DNA of 16,240 bases from Candidatus Latescibacterota bacterium. GTDB taxonomy: Bacteria > Latescibacterota > UBA2968 > UBA8231. Shown here piece after piece: positions 5,646 through 14,195 of the stretch (the first letter of the stretch is position 1; every line of letters starts with the position of its first letter). The stretch spans positions 1-16,240 of the forward strand of contig JAJDYK010000115.1 in assembly GCA_022825185.1 (NCBI GenBank), given 5' to 3'. The notes below the pieces were generated by a model. The model did not search any database. It had not been told where the DNA came from and saw only the letters and a list, made by a program, of their open reading frames with translations. The translations under genes and the position numbers were made by a program.

Positions 5646-8471
5646 TTAAAACGCCACGCCCAACTGCCCAAAGACCAAGCGACCGATCTCCGGTGCCCCA
5701 ATAAAGGTCCGATGCTTGTTGTCGAGCGCGTTGGAAACATCCACCCCGAGCCGCAGGTTGCTTCCGAACGGCAGCAGACAACTGGCGTTCAAATCGAGCA
5801 GCGAGTACGACTTCACATCCCCGACGAACACTCCCGACTCCTGGCGAAACGCTCCCACGTAGCGCCACTGCGCCCCCAGGGTTAGTTGCTCTTGGTCGAA
5901 GGTATAGGACGTTCCCACCTTGAGCTTGTTACCCGGCGCGTTGAGCGCTATGTCGGTGATGCCATCGACGTTCTCAAATAAAGTCTTATCGACATAAGAG
6001 TAGCTGCCCGTCAGTGACCATTGCTCGCTTGGAAAATAGGCCAAGTTCACATCCAGCCCGTTAAGGGATATCTCGCCGAAATTGCGATAGGTCAACATCA
6101 CGGCTGTCGGGTCAAAGGCTTGCTCCGGCGTAACCGTGCCAAACGGTATTTGCGCGGCCCCACCGGCAAACAAAGTGACAATTTCATCCGCCGGCGAGCC
6201 ATTGCCGTTGCCAGATAAGATCCCCGGGATCTGCATATTGTCGAGCGGGGCGACCGCCGCGGCCAACTCTGCATCCGAGGCTAGCGCCTCTCCGACGCTA
6301 GCACCTAGCGCCGCCCCGAGACTAGCCGGATCGAGAAAGACATTGGGAGTCTGCACCTGAATCGGAGAGACGAAATCTTGGATCCGGGTGTGATACAGGT
6401 CGGCTGCCACCACCAGCTTCTCGCCGACGATCCCCTTGTAACCCAATTCATAGGTCTCGGTAGTAGTAGAGCGGGTCAGCGGCACATCTAAAACATCGGC
6501 GACCGGATCAAAGACCCCCTTCTCGAGGTTGAGCATACCCAAGGCGTTGTCTAACTCCGTCAGTTGTGCGGGCAGCAGTTCATCTAATCCGCTCAATAGC
6601 CGCCCGGCCGCGTCCTCAGCCGCTGCTTTGTCCAGCCCTTGTATCACCCCTATTTGGGTTGTCGCGAGATCCTTAACAATCTGTTGATTGAGCGCTCCTA
6701 GCACCACGCTGCGCCCTATATTCCACATCACATTGGTAAAAATCGGATCCCCCAAGTCGATATACTCCGACGCTTCCGGAGCGAAAGGCGAGCGGAACTG
6801 AGGTCGGCCATTGTCGGAACGAGCAAAGGTCCAGCCGCTGGCAAAACCCTCGCGATAGGTCCCCTGCGCCCGGATGTCAATGCCCAGTGGAATCCCCACC
6901 GACGCCGCAAAGGGATCCTTCAGGGAGCGAATGTCCAAATAGAGGTTGCTACTCGACGGCGTTGAAAAGGCGTGGTTGTACGTCAGCCGCAGGATCTGAG
7001 TCTCCTTTGGCTTAAAAACTAGCCCAGCGCGCGGCGAGATTTCGCCTTCGGGAATGCGGTTGTGGTCGTCGTAGCGCAGGGCCACCACCAAGTCCAGCAT
7101 CTCGCTCAGCGCCGTCTCACTCTGCACGTAAGCCCCGAATTCATTGGTCTGATCGTAGTCTTCGTTGCCGCCGGTGATGGTCCCCTCGGTATCGGGCCGC
7201 GTCAGCAGCACATCGGCACCGTAGGTAAAGCGCTGTCGCGCTCCCAGCGCCGCGGAGTGCTGGAGTTGGAAGGCGGTCAGCTTAGATTTATCGACGATCG
7301 GATTCCCATCGCGCAGAGTAAAAGTCTCGCCGGCGTCGCTCCCGTTCTGGAAGACTTGGGCGAACCAATTCTTGTACAGCAGGCGAAGCTGGACGTAGTT
7401 GTACGCCCAGTCCTGGGCTTGGCCAGCCCCTAAGCCGGTCAACTCGATCTGATCGCCTTTGTTGTATCCGGCTGACAAAATGGCCGTCAAGTCGTCCGAA
7501 GCCTTGTAATCCAAGCGCGCTTCGGCACTCTGGCGCTCAATGTCAAAATTGCGCGGTGGGATGTCTGGATTGGCGGCCCTAGCCTGCACCTCTACCGGGT
7601 CTTCGTATTCCCAGTCCATTCCCGTATAGTACTGGGCCGAGACCTTGTAGCCGAGGCGATCGCTAGCAGCCCCGGCGTGGCGCATACCGACCTTGCGCAC
7701 ACTCCGCTCGCCTAGTCCAACGTTGACATTGGTCCCTGCCGAAGTAAATGGCGAGCGGGTGATGATGTGCATCACGCCGTTGGCGCTATTCGGCCCGTAG
7801 AGTGCCGACCCCGGGCCCAACACCACCTCGATGCGCTCAATGTCGTCGTTGGTCACCGGAATGAAGTTGTAGGCATTCAACCGCAGCGAGGGAACGCGGG
7901 CAATGCGATTGTCGGTCAGCGTCAGCAGGGCACCTGAAAAGACATTGTTAAAGCCCCGCACGACCACATTGCTCTGCGCCAAGCCGGTCTGAGAAAAGTC
8001 AACGGCCGGCAGATCGCGGATGTGCTCGGCCACGCTGAGCGCCGGCCGATTGCGAATCTCCTCGGCCTCAACTATCGCCACCGAGGCCGGAGCTTCGAGG
8101 ACTTTTTCCTGCCGCCGCGAAGCCGAAACTACGTTCTGGTCGAGGAAGATGATCCCGGTCTCCAGCGTCAGCATCAGCTCCTGCTCGCCAGCGACGATGC
8201 TAACCCCTTCTCGCGTTAGGGCCCGATAGCCAATATGCGTGACGTCGAGCTGATACTCGCCGACCGGCAGCTCCTCCAAGCGAAAGCGACCGTCTTCGTC
8301 AGTCGCCGTGCCGATCTTGCCACCCTGCAGCAGGTCGCTGATGAGGACGACGTTAGCACCCGGGATGGCTTCGCCCTCCGGCCCCATCACGACACCGGAA
8401 AGCGTTCCTTCTGCGCCGAAGGCGACGCCCGCCCACAGCACCAGAGCATATAAAAGCAATTTGCACTTCAT
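5646..8471 (-). CDS. TonB-dependent outer-membrane receptor with N-terminal carboxypeptidase-regulatory-like domain
   Basis: A 941-residue outer-membrane transporter driven by TonB/ExbB/ExbD. A Sec signal peptide covers residues 1-20 ('LLLYALVLWAGVAFGA'). A CarboxypepD_reg-like beta-sandwich follows at about 22-100 ('DEDGRFRLEELPVGEYQLDV'). The plug is at about 115-230, with 'NVVVRGFNN' and 'GPGSALYGPNSANGVMHIITR'. The rest is a beta-barrel ending in a terminal phenylalanine ('FGQLGVAF'), the usual Bam signal. The start at 8471 is preferred over one 14 codons upstream because AGGAG (8478-8482) lies 6 nt before it and the signal peptide then begins at once. Two Ala/Leu-rich, helix-like segments interrupt the barrel at about residues 585-660 and 707-780. 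No substrate can be named: there is no siderophore, cobalamin or SusD-type neighbour. The gene is monocistronic and convergent with ilvBN. Confidence 0.93.
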   Translation of the reverse strand: MKCKLLLYALVLWAGVAFGAEGTLSGVVMGPEGEAIPGANVVLISDLLQGGKIGTATDEDGRFRLEELPVGEYQLDVTHIGYRALTREGVSIVAGEQELMLTLETGIIFLDQNVVSASRRQEKVLEAPASVAIVEAEEIRNRPALSVAEHIRDLPAVDFSQTGLAQSNVVVRGFNNVFSGALLTLTDNRIARVPSLRLNAYNFIPVTNDDIERIEVVLGPGSALYGPNSANGVMHIITRSPFTSAGTNVNVGLGERSVRKVGMRHAGAASDRLGYKVSAQYYTGMDWEYEDPVEVQARAANPDIPPRNFDIERQSAEARLDYKASDDLTAILSAGYNKGDQIELTGLGAGQAQDWAYNYVQLRLLYKNWFAQVFQNGSDAGETFTLRDGNPIVDKSKLTAFQLQHSAALGARQRFTYGADVLLTRPDTEGTITGGNEDYDQTNEFGAYVQSETALSEMLDLVVALRYDDHNRIPEGEISPRAGLVFKPKETQILRLTYNHAFSTPSSSNLYLDIRSLKDPFAASVGIPLGIDIRAQGTYREGFASGWTFARSDNGRPQFRSPFAPEASEYIDLGDPIFTNVMWNIGRSVVLGALNQQIVKDLATTQIGVIQGLDKAAAEDAAGRLLSGLDELLPAQLTELDNALGMLNLEKGVFDPVADVLDVPLTRSTTTETYELGYKGIVGEKLVVAADLYHTRIQDFVSPIQVQTPNVFLDPASLGAALGASVGEALASDAELAAAVAPLDNMQIPGILSGNGNGSPADEIVTLFAGGAAQIPFGTVTPEQAFDPTAVMLTYRNFGEISLNGLDVNLAYFPSEQWSLTGSYSYVDKTLFENVDGITDIALNAPGNKLKVGTSYTFDQEQLTLGAQWRYVGAFRQESGVFVGDVKSYSLLDLNASCLLPFGSNLRLGVDVSNALDNKHRTFIGAPEIGRLVFGQLGVAF

Positions 8472-8652
8472 AATTGACTCCTTATTTAGAATTTCAAATC
8501 TATCCCCAAGCATCCAACCCCGCTACCCTCGCCACCTAATAAGTAATATCGCAACGCATTACCGAGCAAAGGCAAATAACTTTTGCGGCAATATCATCGC
8601 CTATCTATCTCCACTTCCCAGCCTTGCTCCGTTCCAAGTCTTGCCCGCTCTA

Positions 8653-8682
8653 TTGATTTTCCGCACCTCCATTGCGTATTTT
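8653..8682 (+). promoter_or_regulatory. Weak candidate promoter for the Gfo/Idh/MocA gene
   Basis: TTGATT (8653-8658) and TATTTT (8677-8682) each match 4 of 6 consensus bases, with an 18-bp spacer. They lie 40 bases before the chosen start. The 250-bp divergent region must also hold the minus-strand receptor promoter, for which I found no convincing -35/-10 pair. Its plus strand is C-rich and G-poor from about 8600 to 8670. Confidence 0.3.
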
Positions 8683-8722
8683 TCCAGCCTTAATTCCCCT
8701 ATGCCATCGGAGACTTAATTCC

Positions 8723-9742
8723 ATGCCAGACAAACTTAAGCTCGCCTTTATCGGCTGCGGTGCCATCGCCCGCTTTCACCTCGACGGCATCAAGAGCCAC
8801 GCTCCCCGCATCAATGTCACCGCGTTAGTCGATCTCGACGAATCCAAAGCCCAAACCTACGCCGCTGAAACCGGCGGGCAGGCCTTCACCTCGCTCGACG
8901 AAGCGCTCGCCAAGGGCGACTTCGACGCCGTTGACATCATGCTGCCCCACGACCTACACGAACCCATCGCCCTCCAATGCCTCGCCGCTGGCAAGCACGT
9001 GCTGTTGGAAAAGCCCATGGCCCCCACCCTCGACGCCTGCGACCGCATTCTCGCCGCGGCCAACGCGGCTCCAGGCGTCTTCATGGTCGCAGAAAACAGC
9101 CAGTACTGGCCCGAAATCGTCGAGGCCCAAAAGCACCTTGCGGCCGGAGCCATCGGCGAGATCATCACCGCCCGCGCGGCCTTTGTCTATCCTTTTGACT
9201 CCTACTGGTTCAAAGAAGAGCGGCCTTGGCGCTACGAAAAGGGACGCACCGGCGGCGGCATCGCCATCGACGGCGGCTCGCACTGGATCCGGCCCTTGCG
9301 CATGTGGATGGGCGAAATCAAGGAGGTGGTCGGCGTGCTGGGGCATCCGCTCGCGCAGATGGAGGGCGAGTCCCTAGCCCGCGCACTCTTCCGCTTTGAC
9401 TCGGGCAAGACCGCCATCTTCGACGCCATGATGATCGACACGGTCTTTGCCCCGGACCCCTGGTGGCGCATTACCGGCACCAAGGGCGAGTTGACCATCA
9501 ACGCCGGTCTCGACGGCGCTGAACTCTGGTTGTGGGACGCAGACCATCCCGACGGCAAGCGGCTTTTTGCCAGCCCAGGTTACACCGAATCCTTTGGGCC
9601 GGAACTGGCCGATTTTGCCGCCGCCGTCCTCGACGGCAAGGTCCCGGACGCGCCAGCGGAGCACGCTCTCGGCGAGTTGCGCACGGCCTTGGCCCTCTAT
9701 CGCTCGGCCTCCAGCCAACGCTGGGAACAAGTGTGGGCGTAA
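8723..9742 (+). CDS. Gfo/Idh/MocA family NAD(P)-dependent oxidoreductase
   Basis: A 339-residue dehydrogenase of the glucose-fructose oxidoreductase / inositol dehydrogenase family. These enzymes oxidise or reduce a hydroxyl of sugars, inositols and related compounds. The N-terminal Rossmann domain has 'FIGCGAIARFH' (GxGxxA, residues 9-19) and an acidic 'VDLDE' at the end of beta-2, which favours NAD. The family 'EKP' motif is at 96-98, with K97 the expected catalytic lysine. The C-terminal sheet domain carries 'GGSHWIRPLRMWMG', where the common 'GxHxxD' is replaced by 'GSHWIRP'; the aspartate is absent. The ATG at 8723 is chosen because GGAG (8709-8712) precedes it and the Rossmann strand starts directly. 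A TTG at 8672 would only add 17 unrelated residues. No sugar transport or catabolic partner is adjacent, so the substrate is open. Confidence 0.9.
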   Translation: MPDKLKLAFIGCGAIARFHLDGIKSHAPRINVTALVDLDESKAQTYAAETGGQAFTSLDEALAKGDFDAVDIMLPHDLHEPIALQCLAAGKHVLLEKPMAPTLDACDRILAAANAAPGVFMVAENSQYWPEIVEAQKHLAAGAIGEIITARAAFVYPFDSYWFKEERPWRYEKGRTGGGIAIDGGSHWIRPLRMWMGEIKEVVGVLGHPLAQMEGESLARALFRFDSGKTAIFDAMMIDTVFAPDPWWRITGTKGELTINAGLDGAELWLWDADHPDGKRLFASPGYTESFGPELADFAAAVLDGKVPDAPAEHALGELRTALALYRSASSQRWEQVWA

Positions 9743-9745
9743 TGC

Positions 9746-9774
9746 TTGCACGAACCTCGCCTTTGGGATATATT
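9746..9774 (+). promoter_or_regulatory. Candidate promoter for the ppdK-parAB series
   Basis: TTGCAC (9746-9751) and TATATT (9769-9774, 5 of 6) are separated by 17 bp. The -35 is weak beyond its TTG. Transcription would start near 9781, inside a tandem 9-bp repeat, and leave a leader of about 140 nt before ppdK. No intrinsic terminator is seen between the upstream oxidoreductase gene and ppdK, so read-through is also possible. Confidence 0.4.
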
Positions 9775-9790
9775 CAGCCCTTTCAGCCCT
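9773..9790 (+). repeat. Tandem duplicate of a 9-bp unit at the predicted ppdK start of transcription
   Basis: TTCAGCCCT occurs twice in direct succession (9773-9781 and 9782-9790), overlapping the end of the candidate -10 box. It could be an operator half-site pair or a simple slippage duplication. Confidence 0.5.
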
Positions 9791-9919
9791 GTGAGGCCAT
9801 TCCTCGAAGCACCGAGCATGTTCCACCTCAATTCGCACCCTTTTCAAACTCAGCGGCAAAGGCTGTCAAAGCCGAGATGCCCTCTCAATTCAAAACGCAT
9901 TAGATAGAATAGGAAAGCA

Positions 9920-12550
9920 ATGACGGAAAAGTACGTATATCTGTTTGGCACTTCTCAATCCGAAGGCGACAAGGAAATGCGCAACCTGCTCGGCGGCAAA
10001 GGCGCAAACCTCGCCGAAATGGCCCAGCTCGGCCTGCCCGTTCCAGCCGGTTTTACCATCACCACCGAAGTTTGCACCTATTACTACAACCACGACCAAA
10101 CGTATCCCAGCGAACTCAAAGACCAAGTGGAACGCGCCATTGCCGAAGTCGAAAAAACCATGGACATGCGCTTTGGCGACGCGGCCAACCCGCTTTTGCT
10201 CTCCGTGCGCTCTGGGGCCAGAGTGTCCATGCCCGGCATGATGGAGACCGTGCTCAACCTCGGCCTCAACGACGCGATCGTCCAAGGGCTGATCGAACAA
10301 TCGGGCGACCCGCGCTTTTGCTACGACGTGTACCGCCGCTTCGTGCAAATGTACGGAGACGTGGTCATGGGCTTGCGGCCCGAAGACGAAAAAGAAACAG
10401 ACCCTTTTGAGGCCCTGCTCGACGCGAAAAAGCACGCCCGAGGGGTCGCGCTCGACAGCGAGCTGAGCGCCGAAGATCTGCGCGAATTGGTCGCCGAGTT
10501 TAAGGCCGAGATCGCCAAGCGGCTCGACCACGAATTTCCCGAAGACCCTCACGAGCAGTTGTGGAATGCCATCGGTGCGGTATTCGGCTCTTGGCAGGGG
10601 CAGCGCGCCATCCGCTACCGCGAAATCGAAGGCATCCCCCACGACTGGGGCACGGCCGTCAACGTCCAGTCCATGGTGTACGGCAACATGGGCGACGATT
10701 GCGCCACGGGCGTGGCCTTCACGCGCAACCCCTCCACCGGGGAAAAACACCTGTACGGCGAGTTCCTCATCAATGCCCAAGGTGAAGATGTGGTCGCCGG
10801 TACCCGCACACCTGAGCCGCTGCCCGAACTCAGCGGCCAAATGCCGCAAGTGTACGAGCAGTTCCAAGCGATCTGCGACCAGCTAGAGCCGCACTACCGC
10901 GACATGCAGGATGTGGAGTTCACGGTCCAGAAGGGCAAGTTGTGGATGCTACAAACCCGCAACGGCAAGCGCACTGGGGCGGCGGCGGTCCAAATTGCCG
11001 TAGATATGGCCGCCGAGGGGCTGATCTCACAAGAGGAAGCCCTCCTGCGCGTCACTCCCGACCAGCTCGACCAACTCCTGCACCCAACATTCGACGACGC
11101 GAGCCCCAAGGACGTCATCGCCGAGGGACTGCCCGCTTCACCTGGGGCGGCGACCGGCCAAGTCGTCTTCAACTCCGCAGAAGCCGAAACGCAAGCGGCC
11201 GAAGGCCAGCAGGTCATCTTGGTGCGCCAAGAGACTTCGCCCGAAGACATCGGCGGCATGGACGCCGCCCAAGGCATTCTCACGGCGCGGGGGGGCGCGT
11301 CCTCTCATGCCGCCCTAGTCGCGCGCGGCATGGGCAAGTGCTGCGTGGCCGGCTGCGAGTCCATAGCAATCGACTATCACCAAGAATTGTTTACCGCCAA
11401 CGGCCAGACCGTCAAAAAGGGCGACTGGATATCCATCGATGGCTCGTCCGGCCAAGTCATGCTGGGCCAAGTGCCCACTGTGGAGCCGAGTTTCTCGGCG
11501 TCGTTTGACACCATGATGGGTTGGGCCGACGACAAGCGCCGACTAGCCGTGCGCACCAACGCCGACACGCCACACGACTCAGAAGTGGCCCGCAATTTCG
11601 GCGCTGAGGGCATCGGCCTGTGCCGCACTGAGCACATGTTCTTCGAGGGCGACCGCATCGTGGCTGTGCGCGAGATGATCCTCGCCGACGACGAGGCCGG
11701 GCGACGCCAAGCCCTAGCCAAGCTCAAGCCCATACAGCGGCTCGATTTTGAAGGCATTTTCACCGCCATGGACGGCCTGCCCGTAACCATCCGCCTGCTA
11801 GACCCGCCGCTACACGAGTTCTTGCCCCACGAGCCAGCTCAGCAAGCACAGATGGCTGAGGAAATGGGCGTCTCCTTGAGCCAGATCGAGGCTAAAATCA
11901 CCTCCCTGCACGAGTTCAACCCCATGTTGGGGCATCGCGGCTGTCGCTTGGGAATCACCTACCCGGAAATCTACGAGATGCAGGTTGAGGCCATTTTTGA
12001 GGCCGCGGTCAACGTGCGCGCCAAGGGCGTCAATCCCCTGCCCGAAATCATGATTCCCCTCGTGGGAACCGAGCGCGAGTTTAGCGACCTAAAAGCTATG
12101 GTTGACCGCGTCGCCGTTGCCGTCGAGGGCACTATCGAGTATCTAGTAGGCACCATGATCGAAATTCCCCGCGCCGCCCTCCTCGCCGACCAAATCGCCG
12201 AGCAAGCTGAGTTTTTCAGCTTTGGCACCAACGATCTAACTCAGCTTACCTTTGGCTACAGCCGCGACGACGCGGGCAAGTTCCTGCCCGAATACGTAGC
12301 CCAAGGCATTCTCGCCGACGATCCGTTCCAAAGCCTCGATCAAGAGGGCACCGGCCAGCTCGTGCGCCTCGGTACCGAGCGGGGCCGCAGTACTCGTCCC
12401 CAACTCAAGGTGGGCATCTGCGGCGAGCACGGCGGCGACCCCAGTTCAGTGGGCTTTTGCCACGAGGTGGGCCTCGATTACGTCTCCTGTTCCCCCTACC
12501 GGGTGCCTATCGCCCGTTTGGCGGCTGCCCAGGCCGCCCTTGCCGAGTGA
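9920..12550 (+). CDS. ppdK: Pyruvate, phosphate dikinase
   Basis: An 876-residue cytoplasmic enzyme interconverting pyruvate + ATP + Pi with phosphoenolpyruvate + AMP + PPi. The N-terminal ATP-grasp part begins 'LLGGKGANLAEM' (residues 23-34) and includes 'SVRSGARVSMPGMMETVLNLG' at 95-115. The swivelling phosphohistidine domain has 'RGGASSHAALVARGMGKCCVAG', with H463 as the phosphorylated histidine. The C-terminal TIM barrel ends with 'GICGEHGGDP', C834 being the likely acid/base cysteine, and 'SCSPYRVPIARLAAAQAAL'. Length is normal, and the full motif set favours PPDK over PEP synthase. The ATG at 9920 follows AGGA (9911-9914) by 5 nt. The usual 'GGMTSH' reads 'GGASSH', so the position regulated by phosphorylation in plants is Ser461. 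parA follows after 9 nt. Confidence 0.97.
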   Translation: MTEKYVYLFGTSQSEGDKEMRNLLGGKGANLAEMAQLGLPVPAGFTITTEVCTYYYNHDQTYPSELKDQVERAIAEVEKTMDMRFGDAANPLLLSVRSGARVSMPGMMETVLNLGLNDAIVQGLIEQSGDPRFCYDVYRRFVQMYGDVVMGLRPEDEKETDPFEALLDAKKHARGVALDSELSAEDLRELVAEFKAEIAKRLDHEFPEDPHEQLWNAIGAVFGSWQGQRAIRYREIEGIPHDWGTAVNVQSMVYGNMGDDCATGVAFTRNPSTGEKHLYGEFLINAQGEDVVAGTRTPEPLPELSGQMPQVYEQFQAICDQLEPHYRDMQDVEFTVQKGKLWMLQTRNGKRTGAAAVQIAVDMAAEGLISQEEALLRVTPDQLDQLLHPTFDDASPKDVIAEGLPASPGAATGQVVFNSAEAETQAAEGQQVILVRQETSPEDIGGMDAAQGILTARGGASSHAALVARGMGKCCVAGCESIAIDYHQELFTANGQTVKKGDWISIDGSSGQVMLGQVPTVEPSFSASFDTMMGWADDKRRLAVRTNADTPHDSEVARNFGAEGIGLCRTEHMFFEGDRIVAVREMILADDEAGRRQALAKLKPIQRLDFEGIFTAMDGLPVTIRLLDPPLHEFLPHEPAQQAQMAEEMGVSLSQIEAKITSLHEFNPMLGHRGCRLGITYPEIYEMQVEAIFEAAVNVRAKGVNPLPEIMIPLVGTEREFSDLKAMVDRVAVAVEGTIEYLVGTMIEIPRAALLADQIAEQAEFFSFGTNDLTQLTFGYSRDDAGKFLPEYVAQGILADDPFQSLDQEGTGQLVRLGTERGRSTRPQLKVGICGEHGGDPSSVGFCHEVGLDYVSCSPYRVPIARLAAAQAALAE

Positions 12551-12559
12551 GATTCTGTC

Positions 12560-13327
12560 ATGGGCCGGGTCATCGCCATATCCAATCAAAAAGGAGGGGT
12601 CGGCAAGACCACCACGGCCGTCAACTTGGCGGCTAGTTTGGCCGTGGCCGAACAAAAGACCCTGCTCATCGACATGGATCCACAGGCCAATGCCACCTCC
12701 GGCTGCGGCTTTCAAAACAGCGAGGAGATCGAACCGGCCAATATCTACCACGCGCTAATCGGACAAAAAGAAACCGCTACCGTTACCTACGAGACCAATA
12801 TACCCTACCTGTCCTTGATTCCCTCGCACATCAACCTGACGGGTGCCGAGGTCGAGATGGTCAACATGATCGCTCGCGAGCAAAAATTAGACGGGCTGCT
12901 CAACCAAGTCCGCGACCAATACGCCTATATCATTCTCGATTGTCCGCCCTCTTTGGGGTTGCTAACTATCAACGCCCTGACCGCGGCCGACTCGGTGATG
13001 ATACCCATTCAGTGCGAGTACTACGCGCTAGAGGGCCTTGGCCGACTGCTCAACACCGTGCGCCAGATCCAACGCCATCTCAATCCCAAGCTCCAGATCG
13101 CTGGCGTCCTACTCACCATGTTCGACGGACGCTTGAACCTATCGCGCCAAGTATCTTCAGAGGTCAAGTCCTATTTCGGCAACAAGGTTTACAAGACTTC
13201 CATTAGCCGCAACGTGCGTCTGGCCGAGGCCCCTAGCCACGGCCAACCCATCGTGCTCTACGACATTTTGTCGCAGGGATCTCAGGATTACATGAGCCTC
13301 GCAGGAGAAGTGATCGACCATGGGTAA
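12560..13327 (+). CDS. parA: Chromosome-partitioning ATPase ParA (Soj type)
   Basis: A 255-residue P-loop ATPase that binds DNA non-specifically as an ATP dimer and moves ParB-parS complexes during chromosome segregation. The deviant Walker A motif 'KGGVGKTT' is at residues 11-18, with signature lysine K11 and P-loop lysine K16. Walker A' '[10 protein letters not shown]' is at 35-44, Walker B '[11 protein letters not shown]' follows, and the family's '[12 protein letters not shown]' is present. There is no N-terminal helix-turn-helix domain, so it is the short chromosomal (type Ib-like) form rather than the F/P1 plasmid form. The ATG at 12560 lies 9 nt after the ppdK stop with no clear Shine-Dalgarno sequence, so translation may depend on read-in from ppdK. 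The 3' end overlaps parB by 8 nt. Confidence 0.96.
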   Translation: MGRVIAISNQKGGVGKTTTAVNLAASLAVAEQKTLLIDMDPQANATSGCGFQNSEEIEPANIYHALIGQKETATVTYETNIPYLSLIPSHINLTGAEVEMVNMIAREQKLDGLLNQVRDQYAYIILDCPPSLGLLTINALTAADSVMIPIQCEYYALEGLGRLLNTVRQIQRHLNPKLQIAGVLLTMFDGRLNLSRQVSSEVKSYFGNKVYKTSISRNVRLAEAPSHGQPIVLYDILSQGSQDYMSLAGEVIDHG

Positions 13328-14195
13328 GAAGCCGGTCCTCGGCAAGGGCATCAGCGCCCTCATCCCCGAGTACGCCGAACCTAGCGGCCAAGCCGACGCC
13401 TCGCGCCAGATCGTCTATATCAACGTCGATGAGATCGAACCCAATCCCTATCAAGCTCGCACTGAGTTCGACGAAGAGAGCATCGACGAGCTGATGCACT
13501 CAATCCAAGAAAAAGGCGTCATCCAGCCCATCGTCGTCAACCGCATCGGCCAGAGCTACCAGATTATCGCTGGCGAGCGCCGCTGGCGGGCTACCAAGAA
13601 GGCGGGGATCCAAGAAATACCAGCGATCATCCACGAAATAGAGTCGCAGCAAGACTTGATGGAATTGTCGCTGATCGAGAACATTCAGCGCGAAAACCTG
13701 ACCCCCATCGAAGAGGCCGAAGGCTACCGCTCGCTAACCGACAAGTGCTTCCTCACGCAAGAGGAAGTCGCCCGCAAGGTGGGGAAAAATCGCTCGACCG
13801 TGACCAATCTTCTCAGGCTGTTGCAATTGCCGCACGAAGTCCAAGACTTCTTGCGCCACGGTCAACTACAGATGGGACACGCCCGCGCCCTGCTCGGCCT
13901 CGAAGAAGACGAAGACCGGCTCGCGTTGGCCCGCCGCGCAGTCGAGGAGAAAATGGCCGTCCGCGAGGTCGAAAAGGCGGTCGCCAATCAGCGCGTGGGC
14001 CGCAAGAAAAAGAAGGCTCCCAAAGAAGTCCCCAGCGACCCCCACATCCGCGACTACGAGGAGCGGTTGCAGCACCGCTTCGGCACCGCGGTCAACATCC
14101 GTCGCACCGCGGCGAACAAGGGGGCAATCCATATCGAATTCTACAACGATGGGGATCTAGAGCGGCTACTCGACCTGATGATCGAAGGCGAATGA
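13320..14195 (+). CDS. parB: Chromosome-partitioning protein ParB (Spo0J type)
   Basis: A 291-residue CTP-dependent DNA clamp that loads at parS sites, spreads, and stimulates ParA. The N-terminal ParB/Srx-like CTPase domain spans about 30-125, with 'NPYQAR' (42-47), 'GERRWRA' (85-91) and 'ENIQREN' (120-126). A KorB-type helix-turn-helix at about 145-170 reads '[20 protein letters not shown]'. A Lys-rich linker ('[10 protein letters not shown]') leads to a C-terminal dimerisation segment. The ATG at 13320 lies within the end of parA, 11 nt after AGGAGA (13303-13308). The N-terminal '[14 protein letters not shown]' is the segment that usually contacts ParA. I did not find a parS-like TGTTTCACGTGAAACA by eye in this window. 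The stop overlaps the next start in ATGA. Confidence 0.96.
   Translation: MGKKPVLGKGISALIPEYAEPSGQADASRQIVYINVDEIEPNPYQARTEFDEESIDELMHSIQEKGVIQPIVVNRIGQSYQIIAGERRWRATKKAGIQEIPAIIHEIESQQDLMELSLIENIQRENLTPIEEAEGYRSLTDKCFLTQEEVARKVGKNRSTVTNLLRLLQLPHEVQDFLRHGQLQMGHARALLGLEEDEDRLALARRAVEEKMAVREVEKAVANQRVGRKKKKAPKEVPSDPHIRDYEERLQHRFGTAVNIRRTAANKGAIHIEFYNDGDLERLLDLMIEGE

Noticed and set aside
8472..8722. Minus-strand promoter for the TonB receptor
   Set aside because: Candidates such as TTGCTC with a 15-bp gap to TATTAC (about 8530-8560) have poor spacing; a promoter must exist here but I could not assign it.
8994..9003. Palindrome AGCACGTGCT with a CACGTG core, considered as a parS site
   Set aside because: The flanks do not match TTTCACGTGAAA, and it encodes part of the oxidoreductase's conserved 'GKHVLLEKP' segment.
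9854..9874. Short inverted repeat CGGC...GCCG in the ppdK leader
   Set aside because: Only 4 bp of pairing and no T-run; not enough for a terminator or riboswitch call.
9890..10867. A 325-codon open frame on the minus strand opposite the start of ppdK
   Set aside because: It lies wholly antisense to a certain gene, its translation is His/Val/Gly-rich without recognisable domains, and high GC at wobble positions leaves antisense frames open by chance.
13745..14191. Possible N-terminal extension of the lipoprotein into parB
   Set aside because: That part is Arg/Pro/Ser-rich out-of-frame parB sequence; the ATG at 14192 starts a proper lipoprotein signal peptide.
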